Of a stretch of DNA of 7,254 bases, positions 6,114 through 7,254 are shown one piece after another. Position 1 is the first letter of the stretch. Every line of letters begins with the position of its first letter. Where the stretch lies: NCBI GenBank assembly GCA_024762915.1, contig JANTGL010000134.1:1-7254 (forward strand), written 5' to 3'. This DNA is from Bacteroidales bacterium (lineage in GTDB: Bacteria > Bacteroidota > Bacteroidia > Bacteroidales > JAADGE01). The notes below the pieces were generated by a model. That model was given only the letters and a program-made list of their open reading frames with translations, searched no databases and had not been told where the DNA came from. A program made the translations under genes and the position numbers.

Positions 6114-6575
6114 TTATTTTTTCTCAATTTTTAAAATATACTCACTTTTGGGAGCAATATGAAAAATAAGTTTATCGCCGGCATGACATTTTTCATACAA
6201 TTCTTTTTCAACTTTATATTGAACACCGTCAATAATAAAGTTATACAAATCAAATGCTTTCATAGCACCGGCAGGCATACCGCTTCCTGCTTCCCAATCG
6301 AGTCGAGATGATTTCTTTTCAACGGTTTTAATTTCAAGTATTTTTTCTTTATTGCTTAAATCCGTAAGTTTTTTATGATTAATAAAAAAATAAACAATTC
6401 CGCAAAAAGCCATTGTTCCCGTAAATACCAAAGCTGCAGAATTCAAATTATTATCTGCAAGATATAAAATTGTTCCTGCAATCCCGAAAACTGCAAAAAA
6501 CAGGGAAAATATCAAACCGGGACGAAGCTCGTATTTTAATTTTTTAATATCTTCTTCAGTAAGTTTAGCTTTCAT
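6114..6575 (-). CDS. Hypothetical small membrane protein with two helices and a C-terminal soluble domain
   Basis: I do not recognise the family. The 153-residue protein has a short charged N-terminus (KLTEEDIKKLKYEL), two membrane helices (about 19-41 and 47-66), then a soluble domain. That domain contains DWEAGSGMPAGAMKAFDLY (93-111), a predicted strand pair FIIDGVQYKVEKELYEK, and KLIFHIAPKSEYILKIEKK at the end. This layout, two helices followed by a small beta-rich domain handling an exposed loop, resembles many small Bacteroidota envelope proteins and NfeD- or DUF3592-like architectures, but no family motif is clear. Its ATG overlaps the stop of the upstream gene (TAATG, 6577-6573 on the minus strand), so the two are probably translated together and may act together. 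Confidence 0.75.
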   Translation of the reverse strand: MKAKLTEEDIKKLKYELRPGLIFSLFFAVFGIAGTILYLADNNLNSAALVFTGTMAFCGIVYFFINHKKLTDLSNKEKILEIKTVEKKSSRLDWEAGSGMPAGAMKAFDLYNFIIDGVQYKVEKELYEKCHAGDKLIFHIAPKSEYILKIEKK

Positions 6576-7084
6576 TAATATTTATCAGAATTAATTTTTT
6601 TTATAAAATTTTGAAATTGTCTGCTTTTAAAATGAGAGTCAATTTTAATTATAAAAGATAAATCTTTTCCAGAAAATAAACTTATTGTTAATTTCAAGCG
6701 TTTGCTTCCGGTAATTTTATCCGTTATAGATTTTTCAGAAAAAAAATGAGATGCTTTAATAATATCTATTTCCGAATATTGTATTTTTCTTATCATGCCT
6801 GACTTAACAATTTCAAGTTTATTATCAATAAATTGAATTACTCCTATTTTTTTGCTATTATGCATTATAATAAAAGAAATGAAAACAACCAATAAAAGAA
6901 CGATTATAAAAGAAATCATGTACCAAGCAATATTATCCATAAAAGGACGTATATTCGGATTTTTTTCGAAAAAAGACAGAAATCTTATTATTACAAGAAG
7001 TATAAGTAACAGACTTATACTATAAACTCTAAATTTATTTATTTTTGAATAATTTTTAGATTCTATAATATCAAATGATTGCAT
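6575..7084 (-). CDS. Hypothetical membrane protein with two helices and a PH-like C-terminal region
   Basis: I do not recognise the family. The 169-residue protein has a cytoplasmic-looking charged start (ESKNYSKINKFR), two hydrophobic helices (about 19-40 and 53-75), then a basic, strand-rich domain with GVIQFIDNKLEIVKSG (81-96), MIRKIQYSEIDIIKAS (97-112), LKLTISLFSGKDLSFIIKI (130-148) and a final helix. The order of strands plus a last helix recalls bacterial PH-like (bPH) domains fused to two helices, which is a guess from layout. The ATG at 7084 is 11 bases after the gmd stop, so co-transcription with gmd is likely. It is coupled by TAATG to the next membrane gene. Base composition is more AT-rich than in the flavoprotein or symporter genes. 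Confidence 0.75.
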   Translation of the reverse strand: MQSFDIIESKNYSKINKFRVYSISLLLILLVIIRFLSFFEKNPNIRPFMDNIAWYMISFIIVLLLVVFISFIIMHNSKKIGVIQFIDNKLEIVKSGMIRKIQYSEIDIIKASHFFSEKSITDKITGSKRLKLTISLFSGKDLSFIIKIDSHFKSRQFQNFIKKINSDKY

Positions 7085-7095
7085 TAAAAAAACTT

Positions 7096-7254
7096 TTACT
7101 CAAAATAATTCTTAATGTCATAGCCCGAATCTTTCAAAAATTTATCTTTTTGCATTAATTTTAAATCGCTTTGCACCATTTCTTTTATTAATTCTTCAAA
7201 GGTATATTCGGGTTTCCAACCGAGTTTTGTATTTGCTTTGGTCGGGTCGCCGAT
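7096..7254 (-). CDS. gmd: GDP-mannose 4,6-dehydratase, C-terminal 52 residues
   Basis: The frame enters from the right edge and ends with TAA at 7098-7096. The residues GDPTKANTKLGWKPEYTFEE and, after it, LIKEMVQSDLKLMQKDKFL are the strongly conserved tail of GDP-mannose 4,6-dehydratase, a short-chain dehydrogenase/reductase that converts GDP-D-mannose to GDP-4-keto-6-deoxy-D-mannose, the first step to GDP-L-fucose and related deoxysugars for surface polysaccharides. The catalytic and NADP-binding parts are outside the window. The related CDP-glucose or dTDP-glucose dehydratases end differently, so the assignment is fairly safe. GDP-fucose synthase (fcl), its usual partner, is not downstream here. 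Confidence 0.9.
   Translation of the reverse strand: MGDPTKANTKLGWKPEYTFEELIKEMVQSDLKLMQKDKFLKDSGYDIKNYFE

Noticed and set aside
1..7254. Search for CRISPR arrays, tRNA or rRNA genes, insertion sequences and phage genes
   Set aside because: No regularly spaced repeats, transposase frames, terminal inverted repeats or RNA gene motifs were seen by eye.

Overview
The window looks like chromosomal DNA from a Bacteroidota bacterium, probably an environmental or uncultured lineage. The signs are a low G+C content, start codons without Shine-Dalgarno sequences but with A-rich leaders, promoter -7 boxes of the Bacteroidota form TAnnTTTG, and proteins of kinds common in that phylum. This assignment is inference from sequence style; no rRNA or other marker gene is present.

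Left part (2-3465): the window opens inside a plus-strand gene. Its visible part is the end of a di-heme cytochrome b membrane domain fused to two tandem PAS domains, closed by a strong bidirectional hairpin terminator (997-1028). Facing it on the minus strand is an orphan 228-residue Cys-containing protein (1045-1731). After a 276-base AT-rich gap comes a sulfide:quinone oxidoreductase-like flavoprotein (2008-3465), with a good Bacteroidota promoter directly upstream. The cytochrome b and the flavoprotein could both exchange electrons with the quinone pool, so this part may concern sulfur-linked respiration. They are not in one operon, so the link is only suggestive.

Middle (3466-5075): a divergent promoter region separates the flavoprotein from a plus-strand sodium:solute symporter (3621-5075) of unknown substrate. 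The symporter's 3' end overlaps the 3' end of the next minus-strand gene by 11 bases.

Right part (5065-7254), all minus strand, in transcription order: the C-terminus of GDP-mannose 4,6-dehydratase (gmd, cut by the right edge), two small membrane proteins of unknown function whose reading frames overlap (TAATG), then a membrane-anchored SRPBCC-fold protein and a DUF1801 protein, again joined by TAATG. A -7 box in the gap before the SRPBCC gene suggests that the last pair has its own promoter, while the two orphan membrane genes may be co-transcribed with gmd.

I see no tRNA, rRNA, CRISPR array, insertion sequence or phage gene. The most unusual item is the cytochrome b-PAS-PAS fusion, which carries no recognisable signalling output domain.
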